Shown: in pieces, positions 34,010 through 46,069 of the stretch
Layout of the letters: every line of letters begins with the position of its first letter
Numbering within the stretch: position 1 is the stretch's first letter
Assembly: GCA_020152595.1 (NCBI GenBank)
Contig: JAIGNY010004446.1
Coordinates: 507,001 to 571,000, forward strand
Direction of reading: 5' to 3'
From: Chiridota heheva
Taxonomy: Eukaryota > Echinodermata > Holothuroidea > Apodida > Chiridotidae
Length of the DNA stretch: 64,000 nt
The notes under the pieces: generated by a model
Told to the model about the DNA's origin: nothing
The model's input: the letters and a program-made list of their open reading frames with translations, nothing else
Database searches by the model: none
Translations under genes and position numbers: made by a program

Positions 34010-34640
34010 CGGGTCACAAGCTCTGTGACCTCGACCTTTGAATTTTTGACCCCAGAGTTTACTGGACACACTTCCATGTACCATGTGAGTGTTGCAAACT
34101 TGTGATTGTTATTGATCTTGCACTTTCGGTGTTGAAAGTGGAAATTAGAACATAATTACCAACTAAAATCACATATTTGACTTTTGATCTCTCACCTTTT
34201 ACCTTAATTACTGAAACAATTTCTGAAATTGTTCACATTTATCTTACCCTACTGTGTGACACCATTCTTGCTCAAGTTGCTCTTACCATTCCATGACTAA
34301 TAGGGGAATTGGTTGAAAGTGGTCAATAGCTTTGTGACCTTGACCTTTTAATCACAGAATCTACGAGACACAAATTAATGTACCAAGGTATCATGGTGCA
34401 CCATATGGTTGGTATTAGTATTGTACTTTTTTAGATTAAAATCCCGCAAAATATAACATGCAAAACACTTATTTGACCTTTAACTTATGACCTTTTGACC
34501 ACCAATCATTTTTGTCAGAATGTTAAACCCTACCCACCTATACAATTTGCATAGATAGCAAGTAATTCCTTCAAAAGATACAGCCAACAACAACTTCTTT
34601 TATTTGACTTGTGACCTTTGACCTTTGTACCCACAGCCTT
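34010..34640 (+). repeat. Two-unit repeat rich in TGACCTTTGACC words
   Basis: Two units of about 310 bp share TAGCTTTGTGACCTTGACCTTTT / AGCTCTGTGACCTCGACCTTTG, then AC(A/G)CAAATTAATGTACCA-like and TTTGAC(T/C)TTT segments. The words TGACCTTTGACCTTTG form direct repeats of the nuclear-receptor half-site with one-base spacing (best at about 34,609-34,628). Whether they bind anything is unknown. No gene is seen from here to 35.34 kb. Confidence 0.55.
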
Positions 34641-35344
34641 GAAGAGAGAGTTCCGGACCAGGGGTACCCGTCCACCCAATTTGGTTCATAGTGTATGCTT
34701 CAGCGCTGATAAGTATTTTCCCACTTGCGTTGTTCTAGGCTTGACAGTGCGTGTTTGATATCGCACGTGGTATCGCGACTTAGGGACGAGGTCATTTAGG
34801 CACCGGCTTCTGTTCGGGATAGTCATTTTTTTGAGAGGACATGTAAAGTTGTGTTTTCTGACTTTCGTTTCTTTAAATGGTGTACATAAATACACAGAAA
34901 AGAAATAAAATAGATGGCTTAATGTTATATCTATGTTTGTTTTAATTAAATCGGTGCATCATTTAGAATATACTCCAAGTCCTTAGTAGTAGTGTTACAA
35001 TATATTCATATGCATAACTTTATTTCATAACATATGCAATAATTTATTGTTTTTTAATATTCTATTATAGGCTGGCTACACCCTTAGAAGGTACTAAGTA
35101 AATTCACCATACTAGAATAAATCAGCCTTTATTAGAACTAAGACTAACTTTAAAGCATCTAAAAACCAGCAAGCATGGTTCGCAAAACAATTAATACCAA
35201 ACTCCTTTTGCTTCACAAACTTCCATTCTTGGGCGGACGGTCTCCTTCCTCACTCATAAAATCCTTTTAAAGTGCATCAATCTGCAAGTATTTGGGCAAA
35301 TGACATCTTTTTACTGAGATTGAATCACGTCAATTTTCTTTCTC

Positions 35345-35455
35345 GACACAAAAAGCCTCCAAACCACCACGCACCTGGGTAAGATTCGGCACAAGAGTGA
35401 CGGCTTTTATTCTGCAAGAGTTCCACATGCATCATTGTACCAATCTCTAACAATC
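35345..35455 (-). pseudogene. FReD terminal exon remnant 15 (cysteine-rich type)
   Basis: The minus strand reads VRDWYNDACGTLAE, a stop, then after a frameshift HSCAESYPGAWWFGGF. NDACG right after the decayed D-x-D-N-D loop puts it in the cysteine-rich subclass, and SCAESYP matches remnants 5 and 6. Similarity ends after WWF. The stretch 35.46-36.96 kb shows no gene. Confidence 0.65.
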
Positions 35456-36963
35456 GGACGTATGGTACAATAATACATTTTCTTATTTCCATTTATACCA
35501 TGCGTTTAAAGATCTAATAACAATTAGTCAATCATATTACTAAAATGACGAGAACACTATGGGTGGAAAATTCGATGCAGATCGGTTTCCAGCGAGTTAA
35601 GATATGAAACAAAAGAAATGTGTAACACTGGCATGTTAAGTTTGTTCATGCGCATGTATCATGTGTGAAGAGTGTGATCTGGAATTTAAAACCATTACCT
35701 TATATTTGTTTGTGGGAATATACGCAGATAAACTCTAGCAGTATAACGCCAGTTTGCAAACTGTTTGAACGGTATCTTCATTTATTTTAAAGGAAAAGAA
35801 AGAAGAACGACATAACCACATTGGAAAGGTAAGAACGAGCATCCTCTTCGATATTCGTTTCTAAATACCGGGAAAGCAAGTCTTGTTGGTGCAATCGGTT
35901 TTTCAAAGAAGGGAGTTGCAATGTAATGCAAATAAGGCAATGCTAGTTTTTGATTAAAATTTAAATAGACATTAAAATTTGAAAATATGGAATAAGTTTA
36001 TTGCCAGGTATATTGCAGTGTATTTGGAATGGTGGTAATCTTCTGAAAGTATGCCTTTACATTTATTTAGATCGAACATCCAGAAGAAACATGAATATTA
36101 TAAGTAACAAAATTATGGGTCAATTCCTCTTACTGTACATTTCGAATTATTCATATTCAGGCCCGGCCCCCATTTAAACTTTTAGTAATAAGTCCACCAA
36201 ATTAACAAAAATAAGTTATGTATTTGCTTAATTTCGAGAAAAAAAGACATGGTTGTTGCTTTACTCCCCTTAAAATGTCTCTACATGTTGAAACTGTATT
36301 TCACTGTAAAGTAATACTTAATCAATCAGATAACACAAATTGCAAAAGGGCAAAATCGACGGTGATTGTTCAATTTGGTAATCTTTTCGATGATGATTTG
36401 CCCTAAAATACAAAACTGCAAGGACTCCCATACAAGGTTAAATACCCAATCAGGACAATGATAGAGCATCAGGTACATTATAATATTAAGATAATGTGAA
36501 TACGGGGGTGGCTTGACCTTTGTTCTGCTCCACTATTTGAATTATTAATCTTTTGCGAAGCGCGTATTGCCAATGTATGTGTGAGGTGTGAAGGAGAGAA
36601 GGGAGGAAGGAGGAAATCCAAAAAAGTTTTAAACAAACGTTTTGAAAATAGTATGCTTAATAATCAGTGTTTAGAATATTCATCTTCCTCTAATAGGTCA
36701 TTTATCCGCACTTTGTGGTAGATGTAAAATTGAAGGTATGTTAATAACATTACTGGTTTATTTCAAACAGTTTCCGAGTCAAGCAGTCATTAATACAATG
36801 ACAGATAAAACAGATTGTAGAATGTCGACTGGTAATTATAACATCAACTCAGCAGTATTTGTAACCCATGTTATTTGCACATTTTCTTGTTATCAGCGAG
36901 GAATATAATGTATCTTCTAAGGTTTTGAGAATTTTGCCCCAAATATATTTACTAGCATTTTAA

Positions 36964-37487
36964 TCAGTCCGGTCCACGCCCCTACCGGAAGATCTCTCAA
37001 TAGGGAGATTTCCCAAACGGGAGATTTTTTGTCATCGTAACCCACAATTAATTTTTCCAAACTCAAATTTCACTAAAGAAATACATAACGGTAAAATAGA
37101 TATAAACCAAGGGTAGGGAAAATGCATGCAAAATATTATAATTTTATTGGTGCATCAGAATGATACAATTATTGTCTCCCTTATCACCAGCACAAATGTG
37201 AATTGGGAAATTTTAAAGTTCAATCTTTAAATATTCGTTTTAATAGTTCATGAAAGTAGATTTTAAAACTTAAGCTACGAGAAAAAGCTCAAATAATACA
37301 AAAAAATCCAGAATTATGAATTTCAGTATCATTTTCCAAAGTATAAAACTTAGATTAGCAAAATTTGACAAGCAAATAAAAAATAATTGCTGAACTTTTG
37401 AAGAGATTACATTTCATGGCTGCGCATTTCTCGATCTCCCAATGAGAATATATCCTAATCGAAAGCGTGGACCAGACCGGTTGAACC
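36964..37487. mobile_element. Candidate MITE with short inverted ends
   Basis: The left end CAGTCCGGTCCACGCCCCTA and the right end in reverse complement (ACCGGTCTGGTCCACGCTTT) share GGTCCACGC and several neighbouring bases; GGAGAT words follow at both ends. The interior of about 500 bp is AT-rich with no coding potential. I could not define a target duplication, so this is tentative. Confidence 0.4.
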
Positions 37488-37699
37488 TTTTTTTGTAATA
37501 CGTTTGAAAATAAACACAGCTAAGAATAAAACTTCGTTGACAACTTGACGTTAATGGAATGCGACCATTTGTATTGTCTAATGTCCGTGGGGTAAAATGC
37601 CTTTGAGTAAAAACTGTTGTGCGTTTAAATATGCAACGATTTCCAATCCTGAAACTAAAAATCATTTATAAAATATTGGTTTCTATATCCGTTAAAGCT

Positions 37700-37965
37700 T
37701 AATCCATCCAAGTCATTAGGTTGATTGATCCGGTGCAAATCCCAGGTTTCCATGGCGCAAGCCGATGAGAGTACAATACTCCCCATGAACGGGACGGGAC
37801 GCCAGTCCATTTCAGATTAACTCCCCAGCATTGCTGGATCTCATTTACACCTGAGTAAAAAGTATTTTGCTCAAGGACAAAATGCAGCGCTCACAACGTG
37901 AATCGAACTAGGTACCTCTTGAATACGAGCATAAGTCATTAACACTGAGCCACAGCACATCTGTA
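37700..37965 (+). mobile_element. tRNA-related SINE-like repeat
   Basis: The phrases CCATGGCGCAAGCC, GAGAGTACAATACTCCCC, GGACGCCAGTCCATT, CATTTACACCTGAGTAAA, TTGCTCAAGGACAAAATGCA and GTGAATCGAACTAGG follow each other in the order of a widespread metazoan repeat whose end resembles the T-arm/B-box part of a tRNA (GAATCGAAC). The end GAGCCACAGCACA fits its usual tail. Not a functional tRNA gene. Confidence 0.55.
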
Positions 37966-38044
37966 CCCGTTGATGGTCATTTTTTAGTCGTTTATAAATT
38001 TGATTTATATTAATTGTAGTAAATCTTGAATAGATAGAAGTCTT

Positions 38045-38165
38045 CTTTCCGTGAATTGTAGTGAGTGGTAGCAAGTCCTGAAGCCATTTACCCATTTTAT
38101 TCCCTGGTAGGTACAAGAGCCATCTCCTCCTCCTTGTACGTATCTGCTTACATGTGAAGATGTAC
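38045..38165 (-). CDS. FReD terminal exon remnant 16 (C-terminal half)
   Basis: The minus strand reads VSRYVQGGGDGSCTYQGIKW, then VNGFRTCYHSLQFTERRL without a break. It holds NGRYVQGG-, GI-x-W- and YSLKFTE-equivalents, plus a pair of cysteines (GSC...RTC) also seen in remnants 19, 22 and 26. The N-terminal half could be remnant 17, which lies about 240 bp upstream on the same strand. AT-rich sequence separates them. Confidence 0.7.
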
Positions 38166-38399
38166 CGATCATATGTGTACATTTCGGTTACTTAATGGAT
38201 GGCAATTGAAATAATACATAGCATAACCTGTTTGCTTGATATCCAAAATCGTACGTTCATTATATTAGATATAAGTTATTTTTCAAAACTATGATTTGGT
38301 AATGGTGGTGTATTCGGATTCATACGCAAGTTGTGTAAACTATGTTTCAAAAATAATTTAACCAATCCTTTTTCAAAGCTATTACAAACGATTTTATTT

Positions 38400-38545
38400 T
38401 TGTCAGTGTTAAACAATAAACATTGTACAAATCTAGCGTTATTGTTATGGTTAGCATCGCACTGACTAAGCCACCATGAACCTGGGTGTCGGGTAGCACA
38501 GTTATGAATACTGTGTCTTTTGTCGTCCCGATCCACTGTAGAAAC
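38400..38545 (-). CDS. FReD terminal exon remnant 17 (N-terminal half)
   Basis: The minus strand reads FSTVDRDDKRHSIHNCATRH, then PGSWWLSQCDANHNNNARFV in one open frame. The calcium loop (D-R-D-D), NCA, G-S-WW and the second cysteine are intact. In place of LNGRY it has an Asn-rich stretch, and similarity to FReD ends. The open frame continues to 38,276 without recognisable motifs. Confidence 0.7.
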
Positions 38546-38596
38546 ATGTTAGTTTTATCACATCCCATTTTCTCTTCATACATTCAGTTTATATGT

Positions 38597-38715
38597 AAAA
38601 CGGCAGATACGTACAAGGTGGCAGGGTATAGTTTGGTATGAATTCAGAAAAAAGCGTACTACTCCCTAAAATTCACAGAAATTAAGCTACGTTGTGAGTT
38701 GTAATAGAATAATAA
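38597..38715 (+). pseudogene. FReD terminal exon remnant 18 (C-terminal half)
   Basis: The plus strand reads NGRYVQGG, then in a second frame QGIVWYEFRKK, then in a third AYYSLKFTEIKLRCEL. The three conserved strands are all present but in different frames, so at least two small indels have occurred. It starts only about 50 bp from the minus-strand remnant 17. The 3' flank (GAGGTAATCGAT...GCCGTAAAACG) is shared with remnant 23. Confidence 0.7.
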
Positions 38716-38917
38716 CTTTGTGATAATAATGATATTTATTTTCTGGAGGTGAATGAGGTTCTTGAAAATTATACTTGTATCCGGGTGCAAATTTGTAAGT
38801 TTGAGGTAATCGATCAATGCCGTAAAACGGTAATATTGCTGTTTCTCATTCAGAATACTTTAAAGGTATATTGTTTTGTATGGAATAAACACTATCATTA
38901 AAAATAGTCAAAACGTT

Positions 38918-38990
38918 TTATGGTGGTTTTAACAATGTAGCTAACCTTACTTATCATGTCAGAGTTGAAACTTCCTCAAATTTACGGTGA
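38918..38990 (+). pseudogene. Possible FReD fragment (WWF)
   Basis: TATGGTGGTTTTAACAATG resembles the WWFN-x-C segment and AACTTCCTCAAATTTACGGT resembles YSLKFT, but the middle has been deleted and no frame joins them. Weak. The following 39.0-40.1 kb shows no gene. Confidence 0.25.
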
Positions 38991-40110
38991 TGACGGTACG
39001 TTTGCTATTACTGTATGTCCATAGTTTCAATGTCGGACATTATAGGACTGCATGACAATTTATGCAAATACGTGTAAAGCAAGTTATAATAATCTTTCAC
39101 ATTGTGTATTAACTACTTTTTTTTTCTTTTTTATTGGAAATTAAATGGTGTTTGTTTATATATCCCGTGGTCAGTATTTGGACCTTCATTAAACATCTTC
39201 TGGGTCAAAACAAAGTCCTTGAGTAGATTTGAGAATTTGAATGATAATGGTTTAGCCTCTAAATTATGGTAACGTAGGCCTTCATATGTACACAATAAAA
39301 AGTATACTGCGACGCAGGTAGTGATGAATTAGTAATATAGGCAGATATGGCTTTATAATTAATTATCCAGTGGAAAAATATGATGACAAGAAATAGTGTT
39401 GATCTTGGAGACAACCATTAAAGTATTTTTGTCACACCAACTTTTCCTGCCCACCACCAAGTCCCATATTTATCTGTCTGCGATATCCGCACAACACCAC
39501 TTCGTGATTTTCAATCACCTTCGATCTTTCACAAACTTTTCCAGCCAATAACTCTTCCGTCCTTTTGAATCTACAATTTTGCATTTTTTTTCTTAAAATA
39601 AAAAAAAATCTTTAATCGTTTTGTTCAAATGCTGCCGTAAAATGTGTACAAGAAAATGAGCAATGGACTTTATGTATAAAATTGTAAAGGTATGCGTTGT
39701 GTAACTTCTTTTGCAGACATACATTAGTTTTAGCAAGCATTGACTGTTTCCCGTGAAATAAAGTAGCTTCCTACACCTAGAAATGTAATTAGTGTAAAAT
39801 CTTCCCTTAACCCCATCTCCTTCCCTAAGCCTTCGCCAGATTGGTAATTTTGCAATAAAGGATAACCAATAAGAGATACCAAAAATGGATATTCAAGTTA
39901 ATTACCTACAAATCAAAGCAAGACTGCAGGTTGGTGGATTCGGATGATAAAAAACTAAATTAGCTTTAATTATATTGCTTCTTATATTTAAGAAAAATAT
40001 TACAGAATATTAATCGAAAACCAGCGCAGCGATATAACGAGAATGTTATTGGAATTTCAGTTTAAGAAATTAAAATCTGTAGATATTGAAATAGAACTTT
40101 AGTCTGCGAA

Positions 40111-40305
40111 GTGTGTCCACGTGATTCGAATACCAGGAATCGAGACAATGATATACATTCAAGTCTTCACTGTGCAAGAGATTATTCACCAGGTGCGTGG
40201 TGGTTTAACCAGTGCGGCCTTGCTTTCCTCAACGGCAGATACGTACAAGAAGGATCCTCTGAATGTATGAGGGAATACACTGGATTCATTTACTCAAGGA
40301 TATGA
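40111..40305 (+). CDS. FReD terminal exon remnant, unbroken, early-ending
   Basis: A continuous frame reads TRNRDNDIHSSLHCARDYSP, then GAWWFNQCGLAFLNGRYVQE, then GSSECM...FIYSRI and a TGA. The calcium loop, both cysteines, WWFN and NGRYVQ are all intact, making this one of the cleanest copies. The GI-x-W and YSLK strands are replaced by an unrelated tail. F-S-T has decayed to SN-T. If spliced to upstream FReD exons it would make a shortened domain. Confidence 0.75.
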   Translation: MCPRDSNTRNRDNDIHSSLHCARDYSPGAWWFNQCGLAFLNGRYVQEGSSECMREYTGFIYSRI

Positions 40306-40689
40306 TTGTATAATATAAATTAATATAAATCCCTTTTCGTAGGATTTCGTTGGATAACTTTCTAATCTCAAAATCTTCTAACATATTGTGCAGCTTTTAG
40401 CCGGGTTATGTAGTATGATTAATATCATTTAAAGTCCTGTGTTAGGTATAATTAAAGAGGTATTCAATCTACCTAAGTTTGCGTTGATTTTGTTATTTCA
40501 GAAGCAATTTTTTTTTATTCACGTCTAAAACCAAAATAGATTTCGTTTAAAAAAAATCTTAATGAATGCCTAAAACTTCTCGGTAATTGTATAGCGCAGA
40601 ATTGCAAGATTATCTGCGTTTTACAAGACTAAAAGAAAGTTCGCACACAAATAATTCAAAAATTATGTAAAACACCGGCGCTAGGCATG

Positions 40690-41265
40690 AAGGACGTGTT
40701 TTTATAAAAGGAAAATTGCCTGTTGTTTTTTAACACATCAATGGAAGTATTGTTTCTTGTTCCAAAAGGTAAATCATTCCACAGCATGATACATAGCTTG
40801 GTTCCCCATTTTTATTTGGAGCAGGAGTAACTATAGTGGGTTTGTTACTTGACAGGTCGGTTGGAATACAAAATTGTATGTCCTGAAGATAAGATTGTGT
40901 AATCGTGCGGAAACATTGGAAGATATGGTTTAGAATGCGAAATTATATTCTGCGATGAGGTAGTAAATATAATTCAGACTTGTAACAACCCTCCCTGCTT
41001 TGCTTTGCATAAACTAAAGACGTTACATTTTTACATTGTTAGATGCTTATAACAAGATAGCTCCAGTAATCAATTCATGATGTAACAAGGCAATGGATGG
41101 CGCTGATTTGCAAGTCTGATAGGAAACAAATTGTCAATTTTGCGCAGATGAAAATGGCGGTTCCTGATATCACTGGATAGTCGATACTTGATTATAAAGT
41201 GTTGGTCTAATACGACGTCAAGATTTTGGAGTGATTGCAGTGTGTCTTCAATAACTATCACCTGA
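40690..41265 (-). mobile_element. LINE (CR1/Rex-like) reverse transcriptase C-terminal fragment
   Basis: At 41,070-41,261 the minus strand reads QSLQNLDVVLDQHFIIKYRL, then RNRHFHLRKIDNLFP, matching the K-NLGV-x-FD-x2-L...FHLR-x-I segment of LINE reverse transcriptase. Further along at 40,690-40,960 other frames give LQDIQFCIPTDLSSNKP and LWNDLPFGTRNNTSIDVLKN. The pieces are in motif order with frameshifts between them. Confidence 0.7.
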
Positions 41266-43195
41266 ATGCCGAAAGTGTAATGTTAAAATGCTGACATTAG
41301 ATTGAGAAGCTCAGTTTTTACACATATTCAAAATCATTTATATCTATAATTTATATCATATATTCGAGTTAACGAGTTAATAATAAGCAAGTTTGTTTGT
41401 AATTTTACAGATGATTTAGAAATAATATGCAGACATAATCAAAATCATACAACTATATATTGAGGATTCAAACACCTTCCAATTAAAAAAATAGGAATCT
41501 TTTTGTTTTATTCAACCTCGACAATTATGTTTGCTTTGTGGTCGCAAACTCAGAAGAAGAAAAAATGGCGACCATGTTCTCTCATTTCCAAAAATGTGGA
41601 TTGCCAAAATTTGAAGTTACTCGTCAGCATAGGAATTTGTCTTAAAGTCTAATTTTAAATAAACAAACCTTTCTTCCCCCAGAAAATATCATGTATGAAT
41701 AATTCAACTTCATACTTTAATGATATCTGTTTTTAATTTCAAAAACGTATCATCGAGCCTAAAGACTGTTAGACGACAGTGATATGATATCGTATGTATT
41801 GCATATGTACCGTGGGGGTTGTGCGGATAAAGTTACGGTGTAAACATTAGGAATTAGGATCGCCAGTAATTATGGGACAGTAAAGAATAAAGGTATTTCA
41901 TGCTACCGAAATATTGTCAGCATATGTTTTAATAAAATAAATTGTTTTCGTTAAAGGAAATATTAAGTGATATTTCTCTGGTGAACAAAATTACAATTTT
42001 CAGTTTATTTGTCGTCAATATTTAAGTTTGCATCGCCATGGCGACCAGGGCGACAGGAGTTGTTGAGGGTTGATTTAATATGAAGTCACTATTTTTTTTC
42101 ATTTTCGCATCTCCGTTGAAGTTTGTACAATCTCATTTCTAAAACTAAAAAGAAAGCCACACGTTACAACGTAAATTATATCATCCCGTTGGTCACATAC
42201 AGTTTTTGTGCGTCAACTCGGCAAATTACATTATAATTTTCGTGTTTCTTTTCCATTGCCACTTTTATGAAATTTATTATTTCTAAATATGGAAAATTTA
42301 CAATTGAAAGTCATTTAAAAAAAAACATTACATATTTTCACATTACATTTTTGTCCAAGATTATAGCTTCATAATAATTATCATACACGTTGAAGGTAAA
42401 TTGGGCCTTGCACAATGGTGCCAGATTGTGTATAATGCTTTGTTGAGGTGAAAAAGTCAAAATTAACTATTATGATGTCAAAGGTCAAGGTTGGTTTTCA
42501 AAATGACCCACGTTTATGTGAAAGTTGGAAGAACAAGAAATGTAGCTTTTGAATTACTCTTTTAAGAATTTACCAGCCCTGATAAGTGGTGTTGAGATCA
42601 ACAACGTAAGATTGCATTCTTGCCACGATAAGTGCAGCCGACTAAACTTGCATAGATATCACTATACGTAAATATACAAAAGACATATTTTACAGGGTGC
42701 ATGAACAAGATGTTTATCTTTTGCACCCAATATTTAATTGTAAATAGAGTAGGACGTTGGTTATATCAGATCCAAAAAACGAGAGATAATATGAGAATTT
42801 ATCAACAAGAAAAGATATTGTTAGAGAATGTACAAAAGATAAATATTCAAACGTGACGTTAACAAAACTTTATGCAGAGTCTTCATTTCCCATCCAAATA
42901 ATTCCAAGAATATGTCGCTTCAATCTGTTCGTTACTAAGAGAAAATATTGGAATTATTTTTTTCTGATTGATCTTGTTTTCTCTTCAGCAAAAGTAATTT
43001 ATTTCAATAAACTAGTTTCTACCCAATATGTATTTCATATTATTTCAAATTTGTAACTACAATCATTTATCTATCCTTGGCAATTCTTACAATTTATATT
43101 ATTTTACCTAACTTCTTCATTGATCCTTTATCCTTCCCACACGTTACGTATTTGTGTGTGGAGAAGTACAATGACATAATCGTCAAGAAAACGTA

Positions 43196-43268
43196 AAACA
43201 AATTATTTAAGCGTTATCCTTTATAATAAGTGAAAACAAATCATTTAAGCGTTATCCTTTATAATAAG
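43196..43268 (+). repeat. Tandem duplication, about 36 bp unit
   Basis: AACAAATTATTTAAGCGTTA followed by TCCTTTATAATAAG, then the same with AATCATTTAAGCG. A single diverged copy (AAATATTTAAGCACTATCCT) lies at about 44,015-44,040 in the neighbouring duplicate flank. No gene is recognised in 41.3-43.2 kb. Confidence 0.75.
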
Positions 43269-43309
43269 ATGAAATTTGACATCTTGCAAAGATATAATCA
43301 AAAATAACA

Positions 43310-43430
43310 TACAACACGCTCTCATTTCCTTGAATTTTAGTGAGGAAGAACTGTGAAAACTTTTCCACCTATTACATTCATAGCTTGGGCAAGATCCTCC
43401 TTGTACGTATCTGCCAAAAAAACTTCAAAG
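43310..43430 (-). CDS. FReD terminal exon remnant 19 (C-terminal half, unbroken)
   Basis: The minus strand reads GRYVQGGSCPSYECNRWKSF, then HSSSSLKFKEMRAC in one frame. It has the NGRYVQGG strand and a YSLKFTEM-equivalent; the GI-x-W segment is shortened to ECNRW. Two cysteines in the QGGSC...EC loop recall remnants 16 and 22. Remnant 14 is a deleted copy of it. The next 43.45-44.65 kb shows no gene apart from a diverged copy of its flank at about 43,940-44,050. Confidence 0.65.
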
Positions 43431-44649
43431 AAGAAACCTCGAAAAATTATGTGGTCAAAATAGTTCAACGGTAAGATCAACCACGGCTGTAACGAAAACT
43501 TGATTTGGAATTGGATTACCTAAAAGTATCAATAATGATTAAGTTTATCATGATCATTGAACACAAATTGATGATTTTTGTAGTATAGTATATTCGGGGG
43601 ACCATTCACTCCCAGAATTAATAATATCCAAGAGACAGTAGATATATTTAGTCGCCAGTTCGGTACGCTAGTGTTCTCCCATTGCAATTTCAAAACATTT
43701 AGCAGAACTTCCGCAGTATTCTCTTGTACGATCGCTTGGTTGGTTTATCTCTTTAAAATACTGAATATTTACTACATTTGTCATAAATGGTACTTAAGGG
43801 GAAAAGGGAATCCAATAAAATTGCTTCATCGTTCTTGACATATTTGTTATAAACTTTCTGGCATTGGCAATCTTAGTTTTTGAACGTTTCATATCTTTTA
43901 CTCATCTTATCATAAGTGCTCACATGCCAAGTTACTCATCAGGTTACGCATTCACGTGTGGAGAAATACAATAGCAAAATTATCAAGTAAAACGTATATC
44001 AAATCATAAATGAAATATTTAAGCACTATCCTTTATAGTAACATGGTTTTGGTTTTATTTAAAGATTTAATCAATAATAGCAAACCTTTTCAAACCTGTT
44101 AATTTTTTCGATTACTTGTCTCTGTTTGCAATAAAACTTATTAAGTGGTAGATCCGGGACCGATCTTGGGATCTCGCCATTACAATGATTTGATAAATGT
44201 TACATGTTACATGGTCTGATAATCGTCGCAACGAAGGGCAAGGTAGGGTACACAGTAGATTTTTGTCGTAACGAATGCCAAGGCAGGGTACACATTTGTT
44301 CTACTGTGGTGTGTGACTTGATGCGCTCTTTTGATAGCATTCAAGCAATTCCTCGTAACATATTAATTCTAAGTGACTTGATTTCGTTAGGACTGGAAAA
44401 CTATTCATACACTTGTGTGGAAGAGATTAAACCATAGAACAAATTGGAATGAAGTTGTGTTCCAATTAACGAACTGTATTTAAATAAATAGTGTTAGTTC
44501 AGCAAGATTTGTCAAGTTCCTTTCCTATTGGAACCAATATGTGGCATAGCACCTCTTGACCTTTTTGTAAAGTTGATTTTGCGTTGATATATGTCAATGT
44601 TGCGTTTAGTGTCTCTGTATAATGTTTTATATATCCAATTTATCATAAT

Positions 44650-45620
44650 TAAGGAAACAGCAAGAACTGTGGGAGACAGCCTTAACAACAAACAGTTTGT
44701 TTTGCCAGGGATCGAGATAGACATTCAAGTTATCACTTTGCTTAGGTTATGCCCGAGGTGCGTGATGGTTCAATGGCTGCAGCAATGCTATCGTCAATGA
44801 TAGATACGTACAAGGAGGATTCAAATCTTGTCGGAAAAGACATATAACAGCCTGATAATAGGGTAAAAAATACAACGGCGAATTTCAAAAGGCAATGTTG
44901 AAAACGTTTGAATATACATTTACTACCACTACTACTATAGTAGTCAAATTTTACAGTAGCCAATGAAATTACAAACAATCCGAAGCTGAAAATGTAAACA
45001 TTCCATATGCGTTAGTAAATGTTCGAACAACGTCACAAAACAATTTATCTTACTTTTAGGGTATTTTGAGTTACCTATTTATCGGTTCCTTCCGGACTGT
45101 AAAATGGGATTTGAACATAAACCGGTTAAACATAAGCCAATTTACTTTGCAATTTAGCATGTGATTTAGTGTTAAAATATAATTGCAAACTTCAAAGACA
45201 ATAATAAAAAGAACAGCTTGCGAAGAGCAAGGAATACAGTCTTTGCATGAAGATAACCACTCGTAATATATCAGACACGAAATTAATTCTTCCAACTAAT
45301 TACGAGTTTATTTGAGATTGAAAAGTAAACTAATCTTCGTATTTGAAGATACAGCTCAATAGTTTGTATTCGCAGATCTATTACATGATTCCTAATAGCC
45401 AATTTACAAAATAAATCAACTCTATTCATGCAAATACTCAAAACGTCTAAATAATTTTCGTCATGAAAACGCACACCGCCAGCAGGGAATCATTAATTTA
45501 ATAAATGCAATTGTAGTTTAAATTATGATAAAATCAAAACACTATGAATATTGTTCAATCGGGCAGTTTAATTTACATCATTGTCTAGTTAATGTAATGT
45601 TGAAGCACCAAGCAAAATTG
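44650..45620 (+). repeat. Segmental duplicate of 16,680-17,520
   Basis: In order: GGAGACAGC lead-in, FReD exon, GGTTAA...TTTACTTTGCAATTTAGCAT, AAATATAATTGCAAACTTCA, GAGCAAGGAATA, GATAACCACTCGTAATATAT and CATTGTCTAGTTAATG. All have counterparts in the same order at 16.68-17.52 kb. The unit is at least 0.85 kb. Confidence 0.75.
44657..44850 (+). pseudogene. FReD terminal exon remnant 20
   Basis: The open frame starts TVGDSLNNKQFV, equal to the GDSL...F-S-T lead-in of FReDs, so this copy reaches further upstream than most. Then RDRDRHSS, a decayed HCA, and in another frame GA, stop, WFNGCSNAIVNDRYVQGGFK and SCRKRHI. One frameshift and one stop break it. It shares its upstream, exon and downstream sequence with the remnant 9 locus. 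Confidence 0.7.
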
Positions 45621-45712
45621 AGCAAGATTGGAAAGTACCCCAAGCACCATTGCAACTGCATGGATTACACGCATCATTGTCTCGATCCTTGGTGCAATTA
45701 TTGTCCTTAAAT
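45595..45712 (-). CDS. FReD fragment 21 (cysteine-rich loop)
   Basis: The minus strand reads NNCTKDRDNDACNPCSCNGA, then WGTFQSCSILLGAS. The intact D-R-D-N-D loop is followed at once by Cys-Asn-Pro-Cys-x-Cys, then SCS (the SCA position). This is the cysteine-rich subclass with four cysteines in about 18 residues. After GAS the FReD core is lost. It overlaps the right edge of the plus-strand duplicate segment. Confidence 0.65.
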
Positions 45713-46069
45713 ACATAAAACACTTGTATAATTCAAATTTGGTTTATTTTTCTTTTAAAGCCAAAGTCATATAGTGTGCATGTTCATAAATTGAGTGTTT
45801 TAGCCATCCGTGATTTATAAACCATACAGCCAACACTTTTATCACTCACAGCAGGTAGCCATACTTTTCTTAGACTCAATGTATTTGTTATTTTAATTTA
45901 TAGTAATGGGGATACGTGAGGACGCAAACCTTTACCCAATGATGTACAATGGCCATACGTGGAATTCTCCATTTTCCAATGCTTTCATATATATTTTGTT
46001 CTCCAGCTCTTGTAAACAGCTCCATCTCCGGCGTACGCCCCATCACACTGTAATATATTGAGTTATTCA

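Noticed and set aside
37870-37965. tRNA-like sequence with a GAATCGAAC box
   Set aside because: Only the T-arm-like part is present, within a SINE-like repeat. No acceptor stem or anticodon arm can be folded, so it is not a tRNA gene.
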